Shown here piece after piece: positions 17,757-26,752 of a stretch of DNA of 64,000 bases. The translations under genes were made by a program, and so were the position numbers. The stretch is from CALAGB01 sp963789565. GTDB lineage: Bacteria; Chloroflexota; Chloroflexia; Thermomicrobiales; Thermomicrobiaceae. The stretch is taken from NCBI GenBank assembly GCA_963789565.1, contig CAWBKX010000002.1:930001-994000 (forward strand), written 5' to 3'. Below the pieces are notes generated by a model. That model was not told the origin of the DNA. It was given only the letters and a program-made list of their open reading frames with translations, and ran no database searches. The first letter of the stretch is position 1, and each line of letters opens with the position of its first letter.

Positions 17757-18965
17757 CTACGTACGATGCGAATCAACCTCGTCACGCCAGTCCCGAAACG
17801 ATGACGCCCAACTCGGCTCGTCCTTCAACCGATCCCAAACCTCGGTGACCTTGCCTTTCCACAGTCCCATACGCTCCAATCCCGGTTGCCCGAGCACCAT
17901 AAGCGTGGTACGCGGAAACGTGAAGCGCTTTTCAGCGAGGCGGCTCTTTACGAAGTCCACCACCTGTATATAGGTATCGAGCGCCGTCTCAGCCTCCCCT
18001 CTTGAAGGCTCATAGCCCCCATGGACCACCCGACCACGAATTTTCATTAGATTTGCCGCAAACGAGGCCATCGGACCTTTGTCCGTGTTCCAATTGCCAC
18101 CAAGATTAGGAGCGAAGTCGCGGCGGACCCGCTTCGCGAGCCCATCGTCAAATAGCTTCGCAACCTCACTAGCGGTAGCGCCGGACTCCCACAACATGTA
18201 CAGCAAGACCCCATCGAGGAAAATTTCAGCCGCCAGGTGAGCATGCATCACCGCATCGCCATAGTCACCCGCCCGATACAGGAGACGCCGCGCCTCGTCG
18301 CTTTGCTCTTGGGCCAACAAGAACGGATCGGCTTGCGACTGCCGCATCAGAACCTCATGCAATCGATTCAGCTCTTCATCGCTGATTGGGTCACGCGGAA
18401 TGTTGTCAGGGAAATTGGCATGTAACATGAACCAGCCGGTGACTCCTTGAAATCGGTCATAGAGGTTCGACACCGAGTACGGAATGATTAACGGAAGACG
18501 TTCGACGGAAACACGAGAGATTCGCTCGTGAGTCGTTGACCGGAACGCACGACAAAGTTGCTGAAGTTGAACTAAACAACGGTCAAACGCCGCTGACAGT
18601 GCGTTCTCATTCTCACCACCTATCATCAAGGTCGTGGATTCGACGACCGTTCGATAGCTTTCGAGATCGGGTCCCACGGCGTCGTGTTCGCCCTGCCCCG
18701 TGATCTGTTCAACGACCTTGAACAGGGCATCGCTGAACGGCAGTCGAAGTGAGCTTGTGACCTGCCAGAACTGTAAATGGACAAAGCTACGCCCCTCCGG
18801 GAAACTGATCGGTTTCGAGTTGGGCGACATTGAGAGAGTAACTCCGTCAAGTTCCGGAACACGCTCATCCAGCCAGAACGTGAACTCCGCAAGTTGAGGC
18901 ATGGCGATGGGTTCGGGCATTTCGATGATGAACACGATTTTTCTGAGGGACGAACTTCGGTCCAC
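17757..18965 (-). CDS. uncharacterised protein with a HEPN-like C-terminal motif
   Basis: A 402-residue protein I do not recognise. The start is GTG 18965, because GGAGG precedes it by six bases; an ATG 12 codons upstream lacks a site. The C-terminal third is helical and includes AHLAAEIFLDGVLLYML and then KIRGRVVHGGYEP, an R-x4-H arrangement like that of HEPN domains, many of which are RNases or tRNA-associated. The N-terminal part has beta-rich segments and no signal peptide. It lies between an IS630 copy and two tRNA-Ser genes and looks less G+C-rich than its neighbours, suggesting an accessory gene. Its function is unassigned. Confidence 0.7.
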   Translation of the reverse strand: MDRSSSLRKIVFIIEMPEPIAMPQLAEFTFWLDERVPELDGVTLSMSPNSKPISFPEGRSFVHLQFWQVTSSLRLPFSDALFKVVEQITGQGEHDAVGPDLESYRTVVESTTLMIGGENENALSAAFDRCLVQLQQLCRAFRSTTHERISRVSVERLPLIIPYSVSNLYDRFQGVTGWFMLHANFPDNIPRDPISDEELNRLHEVLMRQSQADPFLLAQEQSDEARRLLYRAGDYGDAVMHAHLAAEIFLDGVLLYMLWESGATASEVAKLFDDGLAKRVRRDFAPNLGGNWNTDKGPMASFAANLMKIRGRVVHGGYEPSRGEAETALDTYIQVVDFVKSRLAEKRFTFPRTTLMVLGQPGLERMGLWKGKVTEVWDRLKDEPSWASSFRDWRDEVDSHRT

Positions 18966-19171
18966 ACTTCGCCTCCTACTGCACGTACGGACACATGACA
19001 TCTTATGTCGAATCGCGTTGACCTAGGGTATCCCGAAGGGTACAATCTAGTTCGCATTTGAGACAGAAATGATCCGCTTAGGTCCGCTGTCTCAGACGTT
19101 CGAAGAGGATTTCGAGCGAGGAGTTTCGCGGCAGAATCCGGAGCGGGACGCGGAAAACACGGGCCACACGC

Positions 19172-19257
19172 GGAGAGGTGGCCGAGCGGCTTAAGGCGGC
19201 TGTCTTGAAAACAGTTGACCGAAAGGTCCGGGGGTTCGAATCCCTCCCTCTCCGCCA
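19172..19257 (+). tRNA. tRNA-Ser (anticodon TGA)
   Basis: Acceptor GGAGAGG pairs with CCTCTCC. The anticodon loop is CTTGAAA (anticodon TGA), with a long variable arm typical of tRNA-Ser and a T arm with GTTCGAAT. The 3' CCA is encoded (19255-19257). Confidence 0.95.
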
Positions 19258-19269
19258 CAACTGAACGCT

Positions 19270-19359
19270 GGGAAGGTGCCAGAGTGGTCGAATGGGGCCG
19301 CCTGCTAAGCGGTTGAGGGCGGTAAAAGTCCTCCGAGGGTTCGAATCCCTCCCTTCCCG
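19270..19359 (+). tRNA. tRNA-Ser (anticodon GCT)
   Basis: Acceptor GGGAAGG pairs with CCTTCCC. The anticodon loop CTGCTAA sits in a CCGC/GCGG stem, with a long variable arm and GTTCGAAT in the T arm. The genome reads CCG after the discriminator, so CCA must be added enzymatically, unlike its neighbour 12 bases away. Confidence 0.93.
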
Positions 19360-19579
19360 CCGATGAAACGGCTCTCGGTCTCCACCGAGGGCCACTTTTG
19401 TTGCCGCCAGATCGTGCGATTCTTCTGCAACGTTGGCGTTCTTGGATCGCTTCACCAATGCATACATGCGAAATGATGACCAAAGTCATAGGGTCACTTT
19501 TTTGTGGCGCGGTAGCATGTGAATCAGCATCGACGCACGTAGTCGCTTCGCATCGACCGCGGTCCTGGCCGCGTGTCGA

Positions 19580-22500
19580 TTGGCCGTCATCGCTGAAAGC
19601 ATCGGACGGTATCTCGTGGGGACGTCCGCCGCACCACAATCGACTCCCGAGACGATCTCGTGGCTCAACCAGGCCATCGTAATCACCGATGCCGGCGGTC
19701 GCATTCGAAGCTGGAGCGATGCCGCGGTCTGTCTGCTTGGCTGGACCGCCGACGAAGCTATCGAACAGCGGCTCACTACGCTGTTGGACCGAGCCGACCT
19801 CTCTCCTTCTCATCCTTCACTTGCCGGTCTCCTGCAGTCTGATTCCACGCTGCCCACTCGCGTGTCGCTCAGGCGCCGGGACGATTCCACTGTCTTTGCA
19901 TGCGTTACAATCGCGCCGATTCCCACAATGGACGGGATGTCCACCGGGCGAGTCGTGTCTATCAGCGACGCGTCCGAATTTGACCGCGTCGCCTCCCAGC
20001 TTCGACACATACAGGACCGCTACATCTCGCTGGTCGAATCACTCCCGGCCGCGACCTACACTCTGAGCGTCGATGGCGACCCCTCAACCGCGAGCTACAT
20101 GAGCCCTCAGATCGAAGCCATCACTGGGTATCCGAGCGACCATTGGCTTCGGGACGCGGGTTTCGGATTCTCGATCATCCATCCCGACGACGTCGCCGAT
20201 GTGGCGAGCGTCTTCGCGGCGCACGGCGAGACGCGCGAACCTTTCAGCCTCGAGTATCGCTACGTTCGGCCAGACGGAAGCAGCATTTGGGTACGCAACG
20301 ACGCCGCGTTTCACGACGGTGAGCGACGCTTCTGGCAAGGTTTCATCGTCGATATCACCAAGCAGAAAGTAACCGAAGAAACGCTGCGCCGCAGTGAATC
20401 GGAGTTTCGCAGCGCGTTCGTCGATGCCGCGATGCCAATGGCGATCACCGATCAAGATGGCACCGTCATCCGTGTCAACCAGCCATTCTGCGATATGGTC
20501 GGTTACCGCGAACAGGAACTTCTGGGGAGCAACATCACGGCACTGACGCACCCGGATGACCTCGACGACTCGGTCCACCAGCGCGGCACTGTGGTCGAAG
20601 GGACCGTTGTGGCCGCACGATATCCGCGTCGCTACCTGCGCAAGGACGGCAAGCTCGTGTGGGGAATGGTCAGCCTCTCGGCCGCCCGATTGTCAGGTGA
20701 TCCCAAGGTCTACGTCCTCGGACAGATCCAGGACATTACCGAACAGAAGCTTGCGGAAGAGCAGGTTCGACGGATAAGCGACCGCTACCAGCAATTCGTC
20801 GACAACGCCAATGACGTCATCGTGTCGTATGACGTCGAGGGCCGATTCAATTTCGTCAACAGGCGGTTCGTGGAATTGAGCGGTTACAGCGAGGAAGAGG
20901 CGTACTCACTTCGCGTTGCCGATATTCTCCACCCGGACGACCGCGAGCGCGTCCTCAATTTGTTGCAGCAACGGGTTTCCGGAGCACATGTGCCGCGCAA
21001 TTACATGTTGAGAGTCCTCACGAAAGACGGCAGAACGCTCCACCTGGACGCCAACGTCGGGCTTATTGTCGACGAGGATGGGAAAGTCACTCGAATCCAC
21101 GCTTTCTTGCGCGACGTTACCGACCGGGCCATCGCCGAGGAGGCGTTGCGGCAGAGTGAGACCCGATTCAGGCGGCTCGTTGAGCGCTCCACCGACGCCG
21201 TGTCAATCCTGGACTACCACGGCGTCACCTCCTATCAGAGTCCGTCATCGGAAGCAATTCTCGGATATGCGGCGAGCGAATTGGTCGGTCATCCGTTGGT
21301 GTCATTTGTTCATTCCGCCGACAAAGAAGTGGTGGTCGGGGCACTCGAGGAACTGACGAAATCTCCGTCCGGCATGGTTGAGCTGGGATATCGCATTCAT
21401 GATCGAACCGGTCAGGTTCGCTGGATCGAAAGCACATTCCGCAATCGGCTGGACGATCCGTCCGTCGCGGGGATCGTGGTCAACTCGAGAAACAACACCG
21501 ATCGACATCGTGTGGACCATGCGCTCTCGGTCCAGAACAACGTGCTTCGGCTCCTGATCGAAGGGCGCCCTCTCTCCGATATCCTATCGGCCGTCTGCGC
21601 GGCGGTTGCATCGCAGATTGACGGCGCGGCAGCCTGTGTCCTGTTGGCCGACTCGGAGATCAATTGTGAATCGAGCCATTCGACGTCGAACAACGATGAA
21701 GCGGCTCGGATCCTGCTTGAGCACGGCGTCACGCTCGAGCGAATTGCGAACCTCTCGCAGGAAACCGGCGAGCGATCTCGCCAGATTGTCCAACTCCCGC
21801 TGCGACGACGAACCGATGAGCGGTTCAGATACCGCCACAGCTGGTCGATTCCAATCATGAGCGCCGGATCGTGCGAACTCTGGGGAGCGTTGGCGATTCT
21901 GCTTGATCTCCGGCGCACTCCTGAACCAGGAGAAGCGCAGATCCTTGCCGAGGCCATGAGTCTCGCGCATCTCGCCATCTACCGCCACCGTACCGACCAG
22001 GAGCGCCGCGAGAACGAACGCCTGCTTCGCCTGGTACTCGACACCCTGCCCGTAGGGGTTCAGGTCGCCAACGCCGAGGGCCATATCACGATGAAGAACT
22101 CGGCCGACATCGGGCTGAGGGCTGCTTTGAGCCCAGTACGGCTTCCCCGCATCCGTCAAGAGGATGCCACGTCAGTCTCCGACCTCCCTTCTCCCGAGCA
22201 AGGATGGGGAATGGAGAACGCGATCAAATTCGGCGAAGCCACGATCAACCGTGAGATCGAGATACCACGAGACGACGGCCAGCCAACAACGATCCTTCAC
22301 TCCGCCGTGCCCATTCGCCGGCCAGACGGACGCATCGCCGGCGCGGTGGTGGTCAACCACGACATCAGCGACCGCAAAGCCCTCGAACAGCGCATCATCG
22401 ATCAGGCCTTGCACGACGCATTGACCGGATTGGCTAATCGCAAACTGCTGCTGGATCGACTCGGACATGCGCTCGATCGCTCGGTTCGCAATCGCAACCG

Positions 22501-23728
22501 GCTGGCGGTGATCTTCTTCGACCTGGACAATCTGAAAGTCATCAACGACTCGCTCGGGCACGATCAGGGAGACGCGCTGATCATCGAAGTCGGCCGCCGA
22601 ATCAATGAAGGGTTGCGCAAGTGTGACACGGTTGCACGGCTCGGCGGCGACGAGTTCGTGGTCCTCGTCGAAGACGTGGGCGACGTCGCCGGAGCATTGC
22701 GCGTGGTCAAGAAGATCGAAGCACTGCTCGACGAGCCTATCGTGCTGGCTGGACGAAGCCTGCTCGTTACCGCGTCCATCGGGGTTGCTCTCAGCCGCGA
22801 CGGCGGATCACTGCCGGAGGAGATCATTCGAGACGCCGACACGGCCATGTATCGAGCCAAGAAGTCCGGTCGCGCTCAGCATGCGGTCTTTGACCCAGAG
22901 ATGCATCGCGAAACGCTCAGGCGCATGGAGATCGAACAAGACCTGCGCGTCGCGATCGACAACGATCGGCTGCGCCTGCATTTCCAGCCGCAATTCCGAA
23001 TCTCATCCGGACGTGTGATTGGTCTCGAAGCCCTCGTCCGCTGGCAGCACGATGATAAAGGATTGATCCCGCCCGACGAATTCATCGGCATCGCGGAACA
23101 GACCGGGCTGATTGTGCCGCTGGGCCAATGGGTCTTGCAAGAGGCGTGTACGCAGGCCAAGCGCTGGTTAGACCAGGGCCTGCTGGGCCACGACGTCTGG
23201 ATCAGCGTCAACCTTTCGGCCCGACAGTTTCGCGAACCCGCACTGGTCGACGACATCGTGCGCTGCCTGACGGTGTCTGGTCTTCCGGCGCGTCACCTGA
23301 CACTCGAGATGACCGAATCGACCATCATGGATGATCCGGAACAAGCACGCTGCCTTCTCGACCGCCTACACGAGCTCGGCGTGCAGCTGGCCATCGACGA
23401 CTTCGGCACGGGGTACTCATCGTTGGCGCACTTGACGCGTTTCCCGTTTGATTTCCTCAAGATGGATCGGTCGTTCGTCGATTCGATGGCGGAGAACGGT
23501 TCTGAATCGGTCCTGATCTCTACCATGGTACAACTCGGCCACGCCATGTCGATGCAGATCATCGGTGAGGGGATCGAGTCGGCCGACCAACTCGAGAGCC
23601 TGCGCCAGCTGGGCTGCGACATCGTGCAAGGCTATTTGCTGTCGCCGCCCCTCGAACTCGAGCTCGTTAGTCGTCTTCTCGGCACCCGAACGTCAGACCA
23701 TCGCTCGATCGATCTTGCCGCGCTTTAG
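19580..23728 (+). CDS. multi-PAS/GAF diguanylate cyclase-phosphodiesterase
   Basis: A 1382-residue signalling protein with no membrane segment. It has a run of PAS/PAC modules (about residues 25-640, at least four or five), a GAF-like region (about 650-810), a further PAS (about 815-935), a GGDEF domain (intact motif GGDEF at 1022-1026) and a C-terminal EAL domain (E1150-A-L, TESTIMDD, DDFGTGYSSL). Both catalytic sites look intact, so it may both make and degrade cyclic-di-GMP in response to redox, light or small-ligand input. The start is uncertain: TTG 19580 is the first usable codon after an in-frame stop but lacks a clear ribosome site. Confidence 0.9.
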   Translation: MAVIAESIGRYLVGTSAAPQSTPETISWLNQAIVITDAGGRIRSWSDAAVCLLGWTADEAIEQRLTTLLDRADLSPSHPSLAGLLQSDSTLPTRVSLRRRDDSTVFACVTIAPIPTMDGMSTGRVVSISDASEFDRVASQLRHIQDRYISLVESLPAATYTLSVDGDPSTASYMSPQIEAITGYPSDHWLRDAGFGFSIIHPDDVADVASVFAAHGETREPFSLEYRYVRPDGSSIWVRNDAAFHDGERRFWQGFIVDITKQKVTEETLRRSESEFRSAFVDAAMPMAITDQDGTVIRVNQPFCDMVGYREQELLGSNITALTHPDDLDDSVHQRGTVVEGTVVAARYPRRYLRKDGKLVWGMVSLSAARLSGDPKVYVLGQIQDITEQKLAEEQVRRISDRYQQFVDNANDVIVSYDVEGRFNFVNRRFVELSGYSEEEAYSLRVADILHPDDRERVLNLLQQRVSGAHVPRNYMLRVLTKDGRTLHLDANVGLIVDEDGKVTRIHAFLRDVTDRAIAEEALRQSETRFRRLVERSTDAVSILDYHGVTSYQSPSSEAILGYAASELVGHPLVSFVHSADKEVVVGALEELTKSPSGMVELGYRIHDRTGQVRWIESTFRNRLDDPSVAGIVVNSRNNTDRHRVDHALSVQNNVLRLLIEGRPLSDILSAVCAAVASQIDGAAACVLLADSEINCESSHSTSNNDEAARILLEHGVTLERIANLSQETGERSRQIVQLPLRRRTDERFRYRHSWSIPIMSAGSCELWGALAILLDLRRTPEPGEAQILAEAMSLAHLAIYRHRTDQERRENERLLRLVLDTLPVGVQVANAEGHITMKNSADIGLRAALSPVRLPRIRQEDATSVSDLPSPEQGWGMENAIKFGEATINREIEIPRDDGQPTTILHSAVPIRRPDGRIAGAVVVNHDISDRKALEQRIIDQALHDALTGLANRKLLLDRLGHALDRSVRNRNRLAVIFFDLDNLKVINDSLGHDQGDALIIEVGRRINEGLRKCDTVARLGGDEFVVLVEDVGDVAGALRVVKKIEALLDEPIVLAGRSLLVTASIGVALSRDGGSLPEEIIRDADTAMYRAKKSGRAQHAVFDPEMHRETLRRMEIEQDLRVAIDNDRLRLHFQPQFRISSGRVIGLEALVRWQHDDKGLIPPDEFIGIAEQTGLIVPLGQWVLQEACTQAKRWLDQGLLGHDVWISVNLSARQFREPALVDDIVRCLTVSGLPARHLTLEMTESTIMDDPEQARCLLDRLHELGVQLAIDDFGTGYSSLAHLTRFPFDFLKMDRSFVDSMAENGSESVLISTMVQLGHAMSMQIIGEGIESADQLESLRQLGCDIVQGYLLSPPLELELVSRLLGTRTSDHRSIDLAAL

Positions 23729-23744
23729 TCGCCAACGCGTCAGG

Positions 23745-24704
23745 TCAAGCTCCCGGAGAACGCTGCTGAGCCAATTTCGGGCGTTCGGCGCGAGCACCCT
23801 TTTTCCATTCGTACGTGTTGTCGTAGTAACGAACCGTCGGGTAAGCGAAGTCGATGTTGTCGTGCTGAGCAAACGAGCGCAGCACGTCCTCCCAGATCAG
23901 CTCTGCCGACACCCGGCGACTACGAGGCTCACACAGGTAGCGTAGCGTCAGCAGGATGCCACTATCTTGCACACTGGTGTAGACGCGCGGTTCGAAGTCG
24001 ATGTTGTGCAACAAGAATCGACGGCTGGCACGACGCAGATCCTGTCTGGCTGAATCGCCCAACTGATGCGTGCGCTTGCTGACGATGTCTTGCAGTAGTT
24101 GTTTGGCTGATTCCCAATCGCTCTCATAGGTGACCAGCACTGGGAGCTCATTCCAAATGTAGCGTGTGCCCTTGCTGTAGTTGGCCTGCGGCTCACTGAA
24201 GACCATCGCGTTGGGAACGTGGACGATGCGGCCGGTCGACTGATCCGCGTCAACCCAGTTTCCGATCTCCATCAACGTGAATTGGAAGATGCGCTGGTCG
24301 ATCACGTCACCGGCGAAATCACCGATCTGAATGCGGTCCCCAACCTCAAATGGTCTGCGCCATACGATGAAGAGCCAGGCGACCAGACTCACGATCGGGT
24401 CTTTGAGAGCAATCGCCAACCCAGCCGTGAGCAAGCCAAGGAAGGTGGCGAGTGAGGCAACGCCGACGAACCAGATGCGCCCGACAAGCAGGAAGCCAAG
24501 CGTAAACGCGACGTAGTTCAGGGCTTTCTGAGCACGATAGCGAACGATCGACTCTTCGACCCGGCCGAGCCCGAATCGAACGGCCAGCCACCAGAGTACC
24601 CAAATGAACGTGATGAGGACGACCGACCGCAGGAGTTGCGCCTGCATGGCCGGGTTCAGCCCCGCGTTGCCTTGTAACCAGGACGTTATCGACGTGTCGG
24701 TCAT
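23745..24704 (-). CDS. mechanosensitive ion channel (MscS family)
   Basis: A 319-residue small-conductance mechanosensitive channel. Three hydrophobic helices occupy about residues 20-130, ending in the pore-lining segment LATFLGLLTAGLAIALKDPIVSL. The MscS beta domain follows (FEVGDRIQIGDFAGDVIDQRIFQFTLMEIGN). It likely releases solutes at the inner membrane during osmotic downshock. It is convergent with the GGDEF/EAL gene, 16 bases from it. Confidence 0.92.
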   Translation of the reverse strand: MTDTSITSWLQGNAGLNPAMQAQLLRSVVLITFIWVLWWLAVRFGLGRVEESIVRYRAQKALNYVAFTLGFLLVGRIWFVGVASLATFLGLLTAGLAIALKDPIVSLVAWLFIVWRRPFEVGDRIQIGDFAGDVIDQRIFQFTLMEIGNWVDADQSTGRIVHVPNAMVFSEPQANYSKGTRYIWNELPVLVTYESDWESAKQLLQDIVSKRTHQLGDSARQDLRRASRRFLLHNIDFEPRVYTSVQDSGILLTLRYLCEPRSRRVSAELIWEDVLRSFAQHDNIDFAYPTVRYYDNTYEWKKGARAERPKLAQQRSPGA

Positions 24705-24810
24705 GCTCTGATCTTACCGTGCGAAACGTCGAACTTGCAGACAGGCGTCCATTGATGAGCGCCCTGTTCCGTCGGCGTTTCGAGGCACACACCGATCGAG
24801 GAGAGATAAG

Positions 24811-24836
24811 CGCGCCAGGCGAATTCGCCTGGCGCG
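24811..24836. terminator. bidirectional hairpin terminator
   Basis: A perfect 11-bp stem (CGCGCCAGGCG, loop AATT, complement) downstream of the aldehyde dehydrogenase gene. T-rich tracts are weak, so termination efficiency is uncertain. Confidence 0.6.
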
Positions 24837-24857
24837 TTGCCACTGCTTTGGCTGTGA

Positions 24858-26333
24858 TTAGTCGATCTGCGCGCGCTGCAATCGCCCGCTGTAATCCACG
24901 TAGATGCTCTGCCACTCGGTGAAGACGTCCAGACCAGCCTGTCCCGCTTCACGGTGGCCGTTGCCGGTCGCCTTGGTCCCGCCGAACGGCAGGTGGATCT
25001 CGGCGCCGATGGTTCCGGCGTTGATGTAGATGATGCCGGTGAAGATGTCTTGCATGGCGCGGAATGCCTTGTTGACATCCTGGGTGAAGATCGACGCCGA
25101 CAGTCCGAAGGCCACGTTGTTCGAGACGTCGATGGCCTCATCCAGGCTGTCGACCGGAATGACCGACATCACCGGACCGAAGATCTCTTCCTGGGCGATG
25201 CGCATCGTCGGCTTGACGTTGTCGAAGATAGTCGGCTGATGAAAATGCCCCTTGCTCAGCTCACCGTCGCGCACGATCTGACCGCCGACGACCAGCGACG
25301 CGCCCTCTTGCGACCCAACCTCAACGTAACTGTGCACGCGTTCAAGCTGCCCAGCGCTGACGACCGGTCCAAGATCTGTCGTCTCTTCCAGGCCGTAGCC
25401 GAGACGCATGCCTCCGGCTCTGGCTGCCAGACGCTCGACCAGTTCCCGCTGGACGGCGCGATGCACGATGACGCGGCTGGCAGCCGTGCAGCGCTGGCCG
25501 GACGTGCCGAACGCGCTCCAGAGGATGCCATCGACCGCCAGATCAAGGTCGGCGTCATCCATCACCATGACGGCGTTCTTGCCGCCCATCTCCAGCGAAA
25601 CGCGCTTCATGTTGCGCGCGCACTCGATCGAGACTTCTCGGCCGACATCGGTCGAGCCAGTAAAGGAGATCATGGCCACGTCGGGATGCTTGAGGATGGC
25701 GTCGCCCACTTCTTCGCCGCCTCCGAGCACGAGGTTGAGGACTCCCGGCGGCAGACCCGCCTCTTCGAAGAGCTCGACCAGTCGCACGGCCGTCTTGGGA
25801 CTAAAGCTGGCGGGCTTGAAGACCACCGTATTGCCGGTGATGAGGGCGGGCATCATCTTCCAGGTTGGGATGGCCATGGGGAAGTTCCAGGGGGTGATCA
25901 GGCCCACGACGCCCAACGGCTTGCGCGTCGACATGTTCCACTTGTTGGGCAGCTCCGAGGGCGTCGTCTGGCCCCACATGCGTCGTCCTTCGCCCGCCAT
26001 GTAGAAGGCCATATCGATTCCCTCTTGCACGTCGCCGCGCGCCTCGGTCAGGACCTTGCCCATCTCCTCGGTCATCTCTTTGGCGATGCGGTCCTTGCTG
26101 TCCATCAGGAGCTGGCCGATGCGGTAGAGGATCTCGCCCCGTTTCGGCGCGGGATAGAGCCGCCACTTCTTGAAAGCTTCGCTGGCGGCCGCGACGGCGT
26201 CGTTCACGTCGTCGGCATTACTTCTGGCGAAGGTGCCGACCACCTCGCCGTTGGCCGGGTTCTTTCGATCGAACTCCTGGCCCGACCTGGCGTCGATCCA
26301 CTTCCCATTGATGTAGTTCTTGAATTTAGCCAT
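24858..26333 (-). CDS. NAD(P)-dependent aldehyde dehydrogenase
   Basis: A 491-residue aldehyde dehydrogenase superfamily enzyme that oxidises an aldehyde to the acid using NAD(P)+. It shows ITPWNFPMAIPTWK, the cofactor loop SFTGSTDVG, the catalytic Glu region LEMGGKNAV and the nucleophilic Cys in FGTSGQRCTAASR. The start is ATG 26333, with GGAGGA 5-6 bases upstream. The substrate cannot be fixed from the sequence; it resembles the betaine/semialdehyde-type group. It is monocistronic, with a possible extended -10 (TGCTACACT, 26407-26415) upstream. Confidence 0.93.
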   Translation of the reverse strand: MAKFKNYINGKWIDARSGQEFDRKNPANGEVVGTFARSNADDVNDAVAAASEAFKKWRLYPAPKRGEILYRIGQLLMDSKDRIAKEMTEEMGKVLTEARGDVQEGIDMAFYMAGEGRRMWGQTTPSELPNKWNMSTRKPLGVVGLITPWNFPMAIPTWKMMPALITGNTVVFKPASFSPKTAVRLVELFEEAGLPPGVLNLVLGGGEEVGDAILKHPDVAMISFTGSTDVGREVSIECARNMKRVSLEMGGKNAVMVMDDADLDLAVDGILWSAFGTSGQRCTAASRVIVHRAVQRELVERLAARAGGMRLGYGLEETTDLGPVVSAGQLERVHSYVEVGSQEGASLVVGGQIVRDGELSKGHFHQPTIFDNVKPTMRIAQEEIFGPVMSVIPVDSLDEAIDVSNNVAFGLSASIFTQDVNKAFRAMQDIFTGIIYINAGTIGAEIHLPFGGTKATGNGHREAGQAGLDVFTEWQSIYVDYSGRLQRAQID

Positions 26334-26406
26334 GTAATTCCTCCACTGCTCGACCAGCACGCTGACGTGCTCGCCATCTTGCTCTGGCGTCGGTGCTCAT
26401 GCCGCG

Positions 26407-26415
26407 AGTGTAGCA
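26407..26415 (-). promoter_or_regulatory. possible extended -10 for the aldehyde dehydrogenase gene
   Basis: The minus strand reads TGCTACACT, one base off the TGCTATACT seen at other starts. No clear -35 is present. Confidence 0.35.
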
Positions 26416-26467
26416 GAGGCGGAACGGGGAACGATTATCCGCACCCAACGGGAACAACCGTAAATTC

Positions 26468-26495
26468 AACGTAGTGGCGGGCGTCCCTGCCCGCC
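26468..26495 (+). repeat. 28-bp inverted repeat, left copy
   Basis: Exact inverted match to 26683-26710, with an internal GGCGGG/CCCGCC hairpin. Confidence 0.85.
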
Positions 26496-26682
26496 ATCTC
26501 TACCTGCTAGTCACTGTCAACCGATAGGCACCGGACGATCATTCGGTGACAATCATGCGGCCCGCACTCGTTCAACAATGGCTCGCGCTGAGTTTGTGTT
26601 CGTGGCACTTCGACAGATGTGATTCGGCGGGATTCCGCCGGTCAAATTGTGCCGCACGAGAGGCGATCGTCCGCTCGACGAA

Positions 26683-26710
26683 GGCGGGCAGGGACGCCCG
26701 CCACTACGTT
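26683..26710 (-). repeat. 28-bp inverted repeat, right copy
   Basis: Exact inverted match to 26468-26495. Confidence 0.85.
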
Positions 26711-26752
26711 TTCGGTCGGCGAATTGCGCCCTCTGTGGCTACCCTCGTCCGT

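Larger units (their letters stand above)
26468..26710. mobile_element. MITE-like element with 28-bp perfect inverted repeats
   Basis: The ends 26468-26495 and 26683-26710 are exact 28-bp inverted copies that begin AACGTAGTGG at the outside. Each end contains its own palindrome (GGCGGG...CCCGCC), so the ends could fold alone or with each other. The 187-bp centre encodes nothing convincing. The whole is 243 bp, non-coding, and lies between divergent-upstream regions of the aldehyde dehydrogenase and the M42 peptidase. This fits a miniature inverted-repeat element or a REP-type pair. Confidence 0.75.

Noticed and set aside
18626..19813. A 395-codon minus-strand frame across the tRNA-Ser genes
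   Set aside because: It runs through two tRNAs and overlaps the HEPN-like gene in another frame; the sequence is low-complexity shadow.
24954..26474. A 506-codon plus-strand frame opposite the aldehyde dehydrogenase gene
   Set aside because: Antisense shadow of a highly conserved enzyme, with His/Asp/Arg-rich composition typical of GC-rich antisense frames.
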